Source: Himantopus leucocephalus | Lineage: Eukaryota > Chordata > Aves > Charadriiformes > Recurvirostridae | Length of the DNA stretch: 64,000 bases | Direction of reading: 5' to 3' | NCBI GenBank assembly: GCA_003993805.1 | Contig: RSEF01000014.1 | Location: 6,881,890 to 6,945,889 of the forward strand | Shown here: in pieces, positions 23,701 to 38,700 of the stretch | How positions within the stretch are numbered: position 1 is the first letter of the stretch | Layout: the number at the start of each line of letters is the position of its first letter | Translations under genes and position numbers: made by a program | The notes under the pieces: generated by a model | What the model was told of the DNA's origin: nothing | What the model saw: the letters and a program-made list of their open reading frames with translations, nothing else | The model's database searches: none

Positions 23701-26700
23701 TTGGCTTTATGAAAGGTTGGTAATTAATTATTGTCTCCTGTAGGAAGGAGATGAGCTTCGTGGTGGCTTTTAGTCTTGAGAAATAGATTGCTGGTAGTTA
23801 GAAGAATGTTGTCAACGTAAAAGTTGCTGTTGCTTTTCCCAGTTGAGGCAATCCCTGGTGACTGAAGCAGATATCTTCTATCTGGCTTTTAGTTGTTTTG
23901 GATTTTTTTGCCCCAGACTTAACTTTTCTTTGAAATGTTCATTCATGGATGCTGTATGTAGTGACAGTGTCTCTTGGAATAGTATCTGCATTATTGCAAG
24001 CGTTGTCTTGCCTTTTCATTCCATATTGCCCTAAGCTTTATTTACATGAGAGTTTTGAATTATTGCCTGGGACTGGAACTCTGCCTGAAAACACTCCACC
24101 TATAATGCAGCAGAAGCGGTTGGTTTGTGGGTTCTCTTTGATATAATGTTTTCATTAAGTAAAAAAACATGGAGAAGGTCATTTTCAGAAGATGTTAGTC
24201 TGCTTGTTTGGGACCTAGCCCTTTTACCCAGTGAATCGATCATTGCACAACTCAGCATGACTGGCATTATCTGACTGAGAGGCAGAAGCTCCAGCTTAAA
24301 GATGAAAGTGAAGTAACTGGTCAGAATTCAGGTATCCTAGCAAACCCATGCAGTAGAAGCTTGTAGGTGATCTCAGTGCTAGGTATAGTAGTTAGAAAAC
24401 TTTAATGACATATGTTCGGTAAGAAGTACAACTTAAACCTGAGTGCTGTTTCTGTTACTTCTGGGAGAACTGCTAAAACTGAGCATGGATAAACTTATGA
24501 AAAATTAAACGCGTCTCACAAACTCGTACAAGCCTTAAAATGCATAAGGGATATGCATTAATATCATAGAAGTATGTAACTTTTTACACAAAGAGTACCT
24601 TCCAGATCTCAAAGTTTATGTGTATCCATAAAATAGGTAACACTTTCAGTCTTTGAGTTGTTACACAGATATTCCCAGAGAAATGCTTTTGGAAGACCTT
24701 AAAAATTTAAGTTCGGTGGTCTTCAGATTCAATTTACAAAAAAAAAACCCAAACAAAAAAAACACAACCAAAACCACCCAAAGAACCTACTTGTGAAATA
24801 CTGTAAGTTGGCAGACTGTAGAGAAGTCTTGGTTGCCTTTTTGAAAAATAAGTAATCAAGTGACAGCACTTGGAAACAAAATAGTCGCTGTAGTTCTGAA
24901 AAGAGACTCCTAATGAAAGGACAAAACAAAGCCTTGCATCTGGGTTTCTAATGAAAACACTGGTGTATGCTTTATTTCCAAGGTCTTTAGTCTCAGCTTT
25001 CATTTATGTATGGAGTTACGTGTGACGGGTATCTGTCCATATATCTATTCTTTCTGATTTAATTCTGCCCTTTTTTTGCCCAAATCAGTTTGCTTCTATG
25101 TTCTGAGCAAATGCGTATAGTTCTAAAGCTGTATGGCGTGCTTCATGTTGCAGAAGTTGTATTATAATTGATGTTTGGATCTCTGTAGTAGACTGCTTGT
25201 GGTGAAGGGCAAAAGGGTTAGGTGCTGAGCATTCACTCCTCTGCCTTTGTTTCTCCTAGGTTTGAGTGTCATTCACCCATGATCCTTGAGGACAGGAGAG
25301 CTCTATATTCCAAGGAGGCTTTAAAGCTAAACCAAAAAAAGGAAGGGAAGAGCGATTGCATAGCTCTTGTGCGCAGGGAAGATAGCTGAGAGAAGCAATT
25401 GTATGTCGTGTTACTTGCTGTTGTTGCAGTGGAGATAGCAGCTGAGGTGGGCTTGCCAGAGGAACTGTTCCTCAGTGTGTGACAATTTGGATGGGAATTT
25501 GGCCTGAGAGTAGTGACATTTACGTGGATTATGAACTTTCTGTTGTCCCAGCCTATTTCTACGTGTTAAGCGATGAACGAGTGTGGTCTCCTTTTGCTGT
25601 AGCAGATTTAAGGTTGTGTTAGTTTTCTTTTAATATAAGAATGCGGGAAAAATCTCTTGTGGGTTGTCAGAGTGTTGCTGATAAATCTGTTGAACGTATG
25701 GGTGTCTATATTTAGCTCTTGTCCAAAATAATGACATTCTTGACCTTTCTTTTAAGACATGTCTGTAAGATGTTACAACTTCAGTTTCTGCAGACATTTG
25801 GGAGGGGGGAAATAAAGTAAACTAAACTTCCTTAGTAATTCTTCTCTTATGTTGTTTCATTGATTTTTTTTCTTTATTATTATTATTTTCCCCCCTCTTC
25901 ATCACAAGCCTTTGTTCACAAAACTTTTTGTCTTTGGAAATTTACATTGGTTTTGAAATGAGGTGGAGCATTAGTATAATGAGACTGTATCATAATGAAA
26001 GTAAGTTTAATTAACTAGTTATTTAAAATAGTAATGACTTCTGGAGTTGTGTTTATACTGCAGCTGCAATTGATTTTAATCTGAGAGCTGCTCTTAGTAG
26101 CATCTTTCTGATTAACGTAGAATATTTCTGATTAATAGTTAAGGTCCTCTATGATACAGAAAGGGAAAAACTGGTTTTCTTCCTTCAGTAAGTATATTAA
26201 AGAAGCAAAAGAAAACCTGTACGATTCTAACCCATCTGAAAAAACTTGTTTCTAAAGAGCCAGAGAGATTGAACCAGCTGATTTCCCCACTCTAGGTGAG
26301 TGCACTTACAGTGAATGTCATCATCTTGAAATGAGTGTGTGAAATATCTCATAACTCTGCTCGCTTGATGAGGTTAGTTTTAATTATTTATGACAGCTGC
26401 TCTTGAGAATACTCTCGAGATTTATGTAGTCTTGGATCAGACTACAGTATTATCTTTGGAAAAAAGGGGGTAAACACAGTTTCATAAATCATGGCTGTAT
26501 TGGTAATTTTGTACTGTGTAGACAACCTTGATGATGAAATAGCTCAAAGTCTACAATCTAAGGTGTGTAATAGAGGCTACACATAATAGAGCTAAAAAAC
26601 CACCTGTGCGTAGCATAATGTTAGAAGAAAAAAGGCAAATTTCTTGGATATTGATTTTATTTTCAATTTCAGTCTCTCATCAGCTTCTGAAAATTGGTGA

Positions 26701-29700
26701 TGATAAAGCGTAACACCCATGCTGTAAAGGGAGCTTCTGATAAACTACAGTAGCTTCTTGTTGGCCACTGTCTTATTTGAGCAATAGCTGAATGGCTTAT
26801 TGATCATATTTCTTCCCCATATGGTTGCACATTTTTTCGGAGGTGAGGTAGTTTTGGCTAGATAGTTGTTTTGTGGGATTTGATCATTTAGATAGCTATC
26901 AGGTGTCTTAAGGGCTTAAGTGTAATATCGGTGCGGGGGAAGATGGGGGATTTAAATCATGATTATGCTGGTATAACTCAGCCTAGTGAGTTCTCTTATT
27001 ACATATAAAAGGCCCTTTTCCAGTAGTTTCATAAGAAGTAATTTGAGAGTACATTTAAAAAAAAAAAAAAACCACCCAGGCCCTCCAAAACCAAGAATGC
27101 TGCTTTAGAAGAAAAATGGGTTGTTTTGCAGTTATGCTTGTATACTGAAATGGATTTAATTATACTGACTTGAGCTGTTCTGTGTAAACAAATGATTTGT
27201 GACTTCATCACCTTGATCCTGAAAAGAAATAACAAAAAGCAGTTGCCATGGAGGGAAAGGTCCATTCTGTTCTTCTTCGTTTTGGCATGTACTCAGTCTA
27301 ATGATCTTTATCCTGTATACCACTTGCTTTTGCCATTGTCTAAAGCCTATTTAAATGAGGTATAGGTAGTTGGTGGGACAAGAAAAATGGTCTTGCTTAC
27401 TGGTTTCAGTGACACTGTCAGTAAAACAGTGATACAGCAATATTCTGTATTTAAAGCTGTAAATACAATGCAGGAATCAATTTTGCCTAGTAATACACTG
27501 ACAAATAGCTGCTGTGTTGAATTCGCTGTGAGGAAATCATCCTCTGTCTTCTGTAGGTAGTTTATATTGCAAGGAGTCTTGTGACTACACTTATTTTTAA
27601 CTTGGTTGAGTGCTTGTTTACCTTTGTGAAGTGACAGTTTTAATGTCATTCTTTGTTAAACTGTCTTTTGAGGGAAGCAGTAGATGATCTAAGAAAAGCT
27701 AGCTTAGTACATTTTTTCCCAAATTAGTTTCATTTTTTTTTTCACAGAATTTGAATTTTCATCGAGTTGTACAAAAGTAGTTGAGGAAAAAACACTGAAG
27801 CGTCTTTGGCGACTAATCAGATATAGTCTGCTGAACGTAGCGATTTTGTCTGAAGTAAAATTAAATTCAGTATTTCTAAGGTGACTTAAAAGCAGCAACA
27901 AAATTTTGTTTTATAGCTGCTTCTCTGTCTCTAAGCCTAATATGCTTTTTTTTTAATATCTTGGTTATTGAATCTGGGGAGGCTTACTTCCTTTGCCTGG
28001 ATGGTGCATATTTTAATTTGAAGGCTTAAACCTTCTCAAATATAATTTCTTAACCCGATTGTACCAGTTGTATTTTTTTTTTCTAGAAGAGAAGGTCATA
28101 CCATCATACAGACGTTGATTTTTATAGCTTGGGGTCTTAATTTCAGAGGGTAAGCCATTTGAGGAACAATTTTTGATCTTCTAGGTATCTTGAAGTTTAG
28201 AAAGGGCTCACTTTGGAGCCATGAGAGGAAAATACAGAAAGAGCAAGAAATCTAGGAATCTGTGTTGTATTCTAAATGCAGAACTAATCGTTAGTGCATC
28301 TGAATTATAGAGAAACATCTTGCTGAGTTCAGGAGGGCGTTTTGGCATGGTGACTGGCAGGGTTGGGTTTGAGCCTTGTATTGAATGACTCGCCACAGTT
28401 TGGCATATCGAAATATATTTTATTGGAATTTAATTAGTTTTTCTCCATGTGTCCTGGCAGTAAGAAATATGTGAACTATAAGCATACTAATACACTTCTG
28501 CACAACTGTATTTACTGTTAATTTTCTTTTCTGTGGCATAAAATCATCTTCTGCTTGGGGAGGGGAAAATAAGAATGCACCATTGTCTGCTGCCTTGATG
28601 TGTAAAGACATGCAAGACAAGCCTAAAGGTTTTTCTAGCTGAAAATTTAAGACCTGTCTTTGACACTGACTGGAAAAGCAATTAAATGGTCTGTGAGCTA
28701 AGTGTGAAAATGGAGTAACGGAGGAAAGAAGGGTTTGTAGTCAGTTTTTTAATGTTCTACTATTGTTAAAATCTGTTTAACATCAGTGACTGGCATTTTT
28801 AAGAGGGTGCCTGTGATCAAAGATTCGACATGAGTATTTGTAGGACTGAGACCTAACAATGTTCTTTGGAGGTGCTTGACTATAGTCAAATAGAACCAGA
28901 GAATGTTAGAGTTGGCGGTCTTTAATTACTCTTTTTTTAATATGATAGCTCTTTTGGGGTGGGTGGGGAAGGTTACAGTGTAAAGAGAAAAAATCACCAG
29001 ACAATCTCAGTTTAAAAGGTCTTGGAGGTCACCTCTCATTATGAGGCAATGATGTAATTGGTTTGCATTACATTATTCAAGTCATCATCTTTCCTCCACA
29101 CTAAACCTTTTAGTTTGTGTGGAGAAATCACCAGTGCGAATTGGGCAGGAGGCGTACATTAAGCTGTGAACGCTGATTTCCTAAAACGTGAAGCAGGATT
29201 CCACACCTGGGGTAACTCTGAAGTTATTTGGCCTTTTCAGAGTTGAGGAAGCTAACTGTGTCTATCGTGGCTTTTTCAGTCGAGCTTTATATCGCTTTTC
29301 TTACTGAGCTAACCCAACTGGAGTTTTAGAATAGGGTAAGAATCTGTCCAAGGGTAATTCACAGCTGATTTAATTTATGTTCCTGACTGGCTTGTTTCTT
29401 TTTCAGATCCCTTGCAGTTGGCAGTAAATCAGGCTACAAATTCTTCTCTCTTTCTTCTGTGGACAAATTAGAGCAGATCTATGAATGCAGTGAGTATCTT
29501 CTTTTTTTTTTTTTCCCCCCTCTTTTTTTACCTGCCCAGTTGGCTGAATTTGGGGAAGAATAAGACTTGTTTCATTCTTTCACAGGTTGTTTGAAATTGA
29601 CATAGGAGGAACCTTAAGTGTATGATGAAATATCACACAAATACAATTGATTGCTGGCAGGGTAAAACTATATATCAATGTTCTGTATGTAAATTTAGCT

Positions 29701-32700
29701 GGTATGTTGTGGAATTTGGTAATACCTATGAGGAGAACTCTGCTTTTCTAATTTTATGTCCAATAGCCAGGTTATGTAGCAGCAGGGCCTAAAAAAACTT
29801 TACCAGTGTGAGAGAGTGTCTTTTGAGTCTTTCTAGTGGCTATTGGGGCAGGCAACCACTTAATATATCTTTATCAAATAAGAAAACAAAGCCTCCTAAT
29901 ATTTGCTGTTAAAGAATACTTTTTAACATGATAGCTGCAGGTTTACTTATCCAAAAGGGTGAATAATCCAAATTCCCATAACTTCTCAATGCTGACCACA
30001 GTTGAGTATGATACGAGATGAAATGGAGGGAGGCTTGGAGGAGAAGTGGTATCCCCTGTTTTGCCAGTAGTTCGTAGACATCCCTTTTTTGAGGTGCTAG
30101 TAAGTAACTATGAATGCTATGCATGAGTGTCCTTGCTTTCTTGAGCACTCCATGTGAACAGATGGTACCAATAGCTGTGATGTCAGCATTTATGGTAGGA
30201 TGCCGGTGTACCATGCTACACAGCAGAATTGTCTTCAGACTCCATTCCTAAGTGACCTGACCCTGTGGCATCTTAAACTTGAAAATAGTGTGTGATTCAG
30301 ATCACAACTATTATCTCTGGTGACAGCTTTATTCTGTATGCAGTCAATGGAGAGAAGTAATTGTGAGGTTCAAATTAGGCAGCTGTGGTCAGGTTAAATT
30401 GTGTTGCAGCTACGACTGCCTGTTTGAGTCATGGTCTGGTTGTACTGGTTAATCGGTGGCTTGAATTCCATTTTATGCCGTTGAGTTTAGGTGCCTGACC
30501 TCTCTAGTATGTTAGGCACTCGCAGTATCTGGCCTGATACCACTCCAGGAGACTCGGTGAAGATGACTCCTGTTACGCGAGACACTGAATAAACGTACCG
30601 AGAGAGACTGAACTGAACTTTGCAGGACTGCTTCTTCTAAGTAGTCCTTGAAACAAAAAGTACAGATTGGATTGGCCTTGCTGAAAATCTTGCAATAAAC
30701 TGATAAAGCAGCTGGGATTGGAATTTAGACCTTCTGATTCCAGTCTTGTCTTCAAACTATTCTGGGATGCCTGTATTGGCTTAACCTCCTTGATATTTTA
30801 AGTTTTCTTCCATGAGTGTTGAGTCCGTAAATACAGCACACAGTGCAAGGTAACATTTAGCAGAAAATTTGATGGTTGGACCTGTGTAAGCTGTCTTGAC
30901 CTTTGCTCATAGGACATGCAATGTCTGCAGCAGATCTAAATATTTCAGATCTTCATTATTTTGTATGCAGTTATATAATTTTCAGTCTTGGGCTTGCAAA
31001 CTATGCCTGTTTAAAACTTGATATGGGGGTGGAGGGCTTCCTTTGTATTGGGTACCCCCTCTCTGCAAGGAAAAGTGTCTTGAGGTCTCCCAGACAAGTG
31101 CCTCCTGCCTCCCAATTTAGTTCGTGGGTCTAAAGACTTTGTGTTGCTTTGAGTGAGCACTCTTAAGGACCTCTCCCTCTCTTCTGTAAGACTGATCTGT
31201 CAGTTCTTGTGCAGGTGTCTAAAGTAAACTACAGAATATGCCTCAGCTGTCTTGTGTTTGAGAGAACTGAAAAGAATGGGAGGTTTCTTTGCTCCCATCA
31301 CTGACTTCTACTGTGACTCTACAAATCTCCTAACTCCCTGCTCAGTTGATCCCCCTGTAAAAATAAGTATTATATTGGAGGGTGCTTTAAGGCTTAATGA
31401 ATGCTTATAACATGCTTCATGTTCTTGGATTAAAAATGGAATAAAAGCACAGCTGATCATAATCTAGCTGGTTCTAACCAGCTCTTGTCTGTGATGCTAC
31501 ATGCTTGTGTTTATGAAACTAATCTTGTTATGTATTTTGCTTGTATCCTCTTGCTGCTGATACTTAAATCATTTTGCAGTCCTTTTTGTTGCTACTGTAT
31601 TTTGAATCTGAGTTTCTGGTAATGCTCACTTGTGTACTGTAAAGGACAAAATGCAAATAGAAAAAAAACCAAACTGTGATTAACAGCATTGCTATAGGAC
31701 TTAAGTAGTACTTCTAAATGTGATTAATTCGGGTCAGCTGGATGTAGGATGTGCAGGATAGCCTGGTACTTTACTTGAATGGTTGCTACCTTGGAAGTAT
31801 ATATGACTTGGCAGCTGTGAAGAAATTTTTATCACTTCTTCCTGTTGAGGGAAGACGAGGGAACAGAGGTGCATCCTGTATCTTTCAAGTGAATTTAATT
31901 AAAAGCCAATCACAAAGCCTTTCTCTAACTATCAGTATTCTAGTAAGTCCTTTTATGGTGAAACTGAAGGATTGTCTGTACCTTTTAAGCATTTTCCTTG
32001 TTGAAAGTTTATTTTCTTCTCTCTGTGACTGCTTGGTTCCTGGCGTTGCTCTTTCCTGTGTGCCTTCCCTGCTGCCTCACCTGCATCAGTGCAGTGTAGG
32101 GCAGCGCTGCTTCTATCTTGAATCTCTGCTGCTTTTCCTGCTCTGAAATACCATTTCTCCTGCCTGCTTGGGAGAGCAACAAATCCCAGAAGCTGTGTCA
32201 TAACACAGTTGCCCCTAAATGGGGAAGGAAGCTGTGCTTGCCCAGGAGCAGGGAGCGGTCATACTGTGGGTTTGGGGTCTCTGTGTGCTGGTCTTCTGAC
32301 TCTTGCAAAAGGACGCCATTGTTATGAAGGACTCCAGGCTTAGATGGAAAGCTGATAAAAGATTCTCAAATATTTTACAGTACAGGTTATGTTAATAGTG
32401 TGGTTTGAGGAACATGGACCTCTGTATTTGAAAGTCTATGCATAAATTTATCGAAGCAGCTTTTTGTATTTCTTTTTCATGTGTTGTGTGTGACATCAGG
32501 AAAATGAAGAACAATTCCTTGAAAACAAAGTCATTGCTAAAATGCATTATCCCCTTTGCAGAAGTGAGGAAATTGAATTTTCAAAGCCTCTGTGAGCTGT
32601 TTAGTCTCCTCTGCAAAAGTACCATATTAAATATGAGATTTTTAGATAAAAGTCGATTATGTTGCATAGAATACTGAAAATGCTTAGTATAAACCTGCTC

Positions 32701-35700
32701 CTTTTCCATACGGAGGCTATTTTTCTTAAAAGAATGTAGAGCATTAAATATTTTCTGTTCTTTTTCTTGAAATAACTGCCCAGAAAAAAAGCACTTTCAA
32801 AGCACACGTGTCACATGGTGATGATATTGTCATGCGCTGAGAATGTTGGACAGAACTTTTTTTAGTGAATTTCTGTCATTGGTGATGAGGACAGTGCCAA
32901 TTATTTAATGTGTCTCTTGGCCAAAACAGAAGCCTTCAGAAATAAGCTTTTTTTTACTGGTAGTTTTACAGTTCAGAATGTGTTAAACACTGAGCTAATC
33001 CAGATACTGGCTCCTGAAAAGTTTGGTTGTTTTGATGGATCAAGGCCAAAGGCTCAAGTTGCTTGTCTTGATTCAGTTCTGTAATGGAAGGGCAGATGTA
33101 GCCGGTAGCTGTGGGAGAGCTGCAGGGAGTGCTAAAACTCTCTCCAGCTTTCTCCTGCTGTGAAAACTATGTCCACTATGTCTCTGGGGCTTTTGGAGGG
33201 GAGCTTCAGGGCATGGGAGGGGGAACCACACATGCCAGAGTAACTGCTGGTGGGACTTGGACTCCTGCCAGCTTGGTCCAATACCGTACCATAATCAAAT
33301 GCTCTGAAAGTACTTCTTTGCCAGAGATCCTGGACTCCTCTCGCTCCTGCTGTCTTCCCCACATTTTGAATGGTGACTTGTGTTCCTCCTTTGCCTCCAG
33401 TGCTTGCAGAGTGGAACATGTGACAAAAATAATGCTGTTTTATGGCTTTGCATACATGCTGGGCATCTTTGATTCCTGTACTAACGAGTTTTAGGGACTG
33501 TCAGGTAAAAGATGGTACGTGTTTTTAAAAAAAAAAAAAACAACCAAACCCAGACACCCAACCAAAAAAACTAATTAGTGGCTGAAGCAGTCTTACAACA
33601 AATGATTTTACTAGCTTCTTTGAGTACAATAACCTTTCTTTCATCACGGAGAGGTATGCTGAAATTCCAGGGTTTTTGGTCATCAAAAACCCTTCCATGT
33701 GTAGTATAGCTTTAAAAACAAAACACACGCACAAAAAAAAATCCCAAACCCCCAAAAAACCTTTGCTTTCCTAGATTTCTGCAGAGATAAGAGAAGATTG
33801 TAAGATTCTGGAATTTGACAGTTTGCTATTTTTTGTATCTTCAGGATTTTTTTCTGTTTGATGTTGGGCAGGGGGGAGTAGATGCTGTGTTGTGAAGTGT
33901 AAACTTGCATGACGCGGCGGGGGAAGCAGTAAATGCTGATTTACAAAGATTTCCTGTGCTTTACTGTCCTGTATCCTACCTTGACTCTGAGCTGCTGTGG
34001 CAGAATGTTTGTGGTGCTAGACTGTATTTTCTTAACACAGTTATTTCCTGTTGATGTGCATCATTCTTCTTCCCTGAAATCTTCCTCTGTGTTTTTCCCT
34101 TGTCATTGTGATTCCTCAGCTGACACAGAAGATGTGTGCATTGTGGAGAGGCTGTTCTCCAGTAGTCTGGTGGCCATAGTTAGCCTTAAAGCTCCACGCA
34201 AGCTGAAAGTTTGTCACTTTAAGAAGGGGACAGAGATTTGCAACTACAGTTACTCCAACACCATCTTGGCTGTCAAACTCAATAGACAGGTGAGTAGTAA
34301 TTTTGACTAAGTGAAAACATGGAAAGGGGTTGTGGATTTTATTCTGGGCCTTCTTCTGCCGATTGATGTCTCTTCCTTTGGTGACAGAATTGCTATTTGA
34401 AATTAACTTGTACTTTTCCAGCTGTAGCTTCTGTATGGCATCTCAGTACTCTTATTTGGTTAGGGTTTTTTGGTTCAATGTTTATGTATTTACTTAGGAA
34501 AATGCCCTGAGTAAGCTGGACATGCTTTGAGCAGGAGGTTGGACTAGAGACCTCCTGAGGTCCCTTCCAGTGTGAATCATCCTATGATCCGAAATGTGAA
34601 AGTATACGAAGCTGACAATATCTGTTCAGGCCTAAACTTAGTTATTATCTGTTCACTTTTTATGTTTGTTTTTTTTAATATAGTTTGCTGAATTCTTAAA
34701 GGAAAAAAATTTTAAAAAATCACTGAACTGGTGAAAGCTTTGAGTTAAACACCTGGAACCACAGTTTTCTGTATTACTAAATCATTAGCAGACTCTTCTG
34801 CAAATACAGACTTCTGTCTTCAACCAGTTCACTCAAAGTAGAGAGGATGGCATCTGAAGGACAAAATCTTCTTAGTGTCTCTGTCCCCAAAATCAGGTGT
34901 GGGAGGATGGGTTTCCTGCTTAAAATCATAAGGAAAACTGACTAAATTGATTTCTGGCATAGTGAGGTAGCATTAAATGAGTAACTTCTTGTTAGTCATC
35001 CAGATGTAATCTACGAAAGTATAAATGAGATGTTGAAGAACTTAAAGTTTAAAAAAAAAAAAGCCTCTCACTAATGATTATGAGTAAGTAACAGGCTCTA
35101 TAAATGGTTAAAAAAGTCTTGTATGTTTTTCTGTTTAGCCAAAGCAGAAAATTATTTCCACATGTGAATTGGCCTCTTGAGGCGAGGAAATACATAAGGG
35201 TAGGTACAGAATAAGAATTAAATAGCTTTAAATGAAGGTTTCTGGCTTGCTAACTTAAACTAGCAATGTAAATAATTTTCATTTAAATCAGTTTGCACTA
35301 GCGTGGTTGAGAGAAGTCAGTTCAAGTGACCGAGTGTAGTATTGCGCGGTTGAAGCCTTGTCAAGAGCTGTATCTTGTGTATCTTCTATCAGACTCTTAT
35401 TTCTTCCCATCAGGTGGGTACTACCTTTTCTCTGTTGGAAGGTACCTACTGCATTTTGGATACAGTATTTTTAGGATTGATAAATTAATATAAACTCCAG
35501 TTTGATATCAGCATTTCTTCCTCTTTCCCATGTCTAGAGATTGATAGTATGTCTGGAAGAGTCTCTTTATATACACAACATACGAGACATGAAGGTATTA
35601 CATACAATCAGGGAGACACCTCCCAATCCTGCAGGTGAGTATGTTGTAAAGAAGCTAGTATAACTCTGAAAAGTGTGTTCTGTGTCAATGTATGACACTT

Positions 35701-38700
35701 CCTACAGGGAACTGTAGCATTATTCATTCCACTTTAAAATAAAAATAACAATTACATGAGCGTTGTCTTAAAGCCTACTGATTCAATCCAGGTGAGGTTT
35801 TTGCGAACAAATAGCAGACTCTGCCTTAAATGGCGTCTTCCCAGTATTTTAGTCTCTTAAGAGTGGATGTGTAGCGTTAGAAGTGGTAGAGATACAAACT
35901 GGATTTTGCCAGCATTTGGTATAGTTAAAGACTTTGTCAGGTTAATGCTTTCCCATGTCTGCCATGACTTATAAATTCTACTGCTTAATGTTATTGTAGC
36001 TTTATTGGTATTCTTCCTTCTCTAACTTATAGTACACTTTAATTTATGTTAAATAGTTGACTATGTTGCAGGTTGACTCTGAGATTACCCATCCTTGTTC
36101 TGTTTCTGTTGCTACTTTGTGAGGATAACTTGAGTTATCTTTGTAATATTCAAACATAGAATCAGAAAGTTCTGCTGCATAAGTCTTAGCATTTGTCACT
36201 TTCTAATTCTGTTTCTGCATCCCTTCCAGGGTTGTGTGCTTTATCAATAAACAATGATAACTGCTACCTGGCCTATCCAGGAAGTGCAACTATTGGAGAA
36301 GTACAAGTCTTTGACACCATCAATCTGGTAAGGATCTTTGTGAATGCTGTTTCCACTTCTAAAGATGCAGTTTTTGGAAATGACTTAACTTTCTCAGAGG
36401 GGAATTACGAGACACTCGGGTTTCTGTGTGTCAGTTTGCAGTATCTCTTGTAGCCAGGCTTCACAGAACATTGGCAAAGAAAATACAGACACTAATACTA
36501 GATTTGATGTGTAGAGTGGGCCAAATGGGTGGAGCAAAGTAATTTCTATTTGAATTGTCTTTTAAGTATCCTTCTACTGCTTGTACTCTCTGTGTACATG
36601 CTTCAGGGATAATTTTGTGTACTTAGCAGTTACTGAAACAAATATTGAAGCTGTTGTCCATAAAATAAGATACACATTTGCCTTGAATGCTCTTAAATGT
36701 GCAGTCTTAAGCTGCAAACATGTAGCTTTTAACCTGTACTGTACTTAGGTTCTATTTTATTGATTCACTCCTGCAGAGAGCTGCTAATATGATCCCAGCT
36801 CATGATAGTCCCTTGGCTGCTTTGGCGTTTGACGCAAGTGGTACTAAGCTTGCCACTGCATCAGAAAAGGTAAGGTGGCTTTTTATTGACTTGCTATCAG
36901 TGATAAAAATTAAATTTGTTTCTAAGCATTTTAAGTAAGTTTAAGCGTGCACAGTTCCATACACAAGTGCCAAAAAAGAACCCTTACAGTTAGAATGGCA
37001 AATCTAAGTTAAGAACTGTTAATGATATTTGACACAACATCCATGCTGTGAAATGTTGGATAATAAGGTTATTTAAATAAATACATTTTAATCTGGCTGT
37101 AATCAGGGCAATCCTCTAAGTGTTTCTCCCTTTAGTACAGGATACTTATTAGAAACTGGGTGTCTTGTTTTGATGCTGTCTTCCTAATGAAAAAAGACCG
37201 TTAAAAGTCAGAATAGAGAAAAGTGTCTTGCCGGTCTTTGGCACATGATGACAAATTGTCCATCTAAATTGCATAAATTAGAAAGTCTGAAGCCTCTGCT
37301 CTTTGAGTAAGAAGCTTAGAATATAAAGGTGTAACTGATTGCGCGTGATAAAGGCACAAAGAGATCCAGGTGAGTGTACTTGTGGTACTTGTCTAATGTG
37401 GTCACTTTCATGATGAAATATGATAAGAAGGGCTGTTCTTGATGCATAGCTTGTTCTTTATATTAGTAGCTCCCACCTCTTGTTGTTTCTCTACTCTTCA
37501 AACACATCCCACGAACAAGCTCCATAAATATTTCGTGCTGGTATGTGGTGTGCATCAATGTTATTAAGTTAACAGCAAAATGGTTTACTGCTTGTAGTTG
37601 TACTCTGCTCACTAGAGCTAATACACAATGAACGAACTTGAAATGAAAAATTTTTTTTTTTTCTGTACAGGGGACAGTAATAAGAGTGTTTTCCATTCCA
37701 GAGGGACAGAAACTCTTTGAATTCCGAAGGGGAGTGAAGAGGTAAAGTTCAACTTGGCTAATTACGTGAAGCTTATTCCTTATGGTAGATCGCCAGTATG
37801 TTCTGCAATTGAGCTGGCATCCTGATTTTCGCCTGTTTTCATCTTCATTCATCCCTGCCTGTATGCTTATAACAGTTCCAGCTTGAATGCCTTCCAGTTT
37901 CGCTTCTTTGGTCTTGACTATTCTACAAATCAATCCTGTCAGAATTGTACTCCCTCTTGCCTTTTAAAAATTTATTGGTGAGGGAACTTGTTTAAAATGG
38001 GTCACCTTTTGTAAGATATATTGTATTCTTATGGGAACTGGAGGCAGTACATCTAATATTTTTGCTCTCTTCTAAATCCTGCTAGTGCTGTGATCATTGC
38101 TAGCCATGGTGAAATGGTGCTATGATTTGTTGTAGTAGTAGCCCTGTAGTTCTGCTCTTTATACAGAGGTAAGACTGAGTTCAGATTGTTACTAATTGAT
38201 CCCCGTATCTGGTATACATCAGAGTTGAACATTGTTAATGGGAACGTTGCTCTTCAAGCGCTTTAAGAAGGTGTCAAAGAATTCAGAATGCTTACTATGG
38301 AAATGTTCTTTTTTTCTTACTTGCCAAGTGGTGGTGACTGAGAAATCTGCTTAATTATTAATAAAGCCAAACACTTTGGCTTAATTGAGTCACCTGCAAT
38401 CACTGACAGGAGAAGAAGAGCAGGTGAGTCTACCATGCAGGCACAGTTCCTCCCAGCTCTCACAATACAGCTTGTGTGAACATTATGGAGCTCCTCGGTG
38501 GTGCATGTGCAGAAAGACTCCTACCTACCAAAATAAAGAAGTAATATTCTCATTTAAGTCAGTTCCCCTGAGTTAGTGGCACAGCACTAGAATGTCAGAA
38601 ATAATGCTTCATTGTTTTTCCTTTCTTTTTTTTGTCCCTAGGTGTGTGAGCATCTGTTCGTTGGCTTTCAGCATGGATGGCATGTTTCTGTCTGCATCCA

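Noticed and set aside
24737..24780. A-rich tract that might be a retroposed poly(A) tail
   Set aside because: It is A with scattered C, with no adjacent gene-like sequence or target-site duplication visible. Treated as low complexity.
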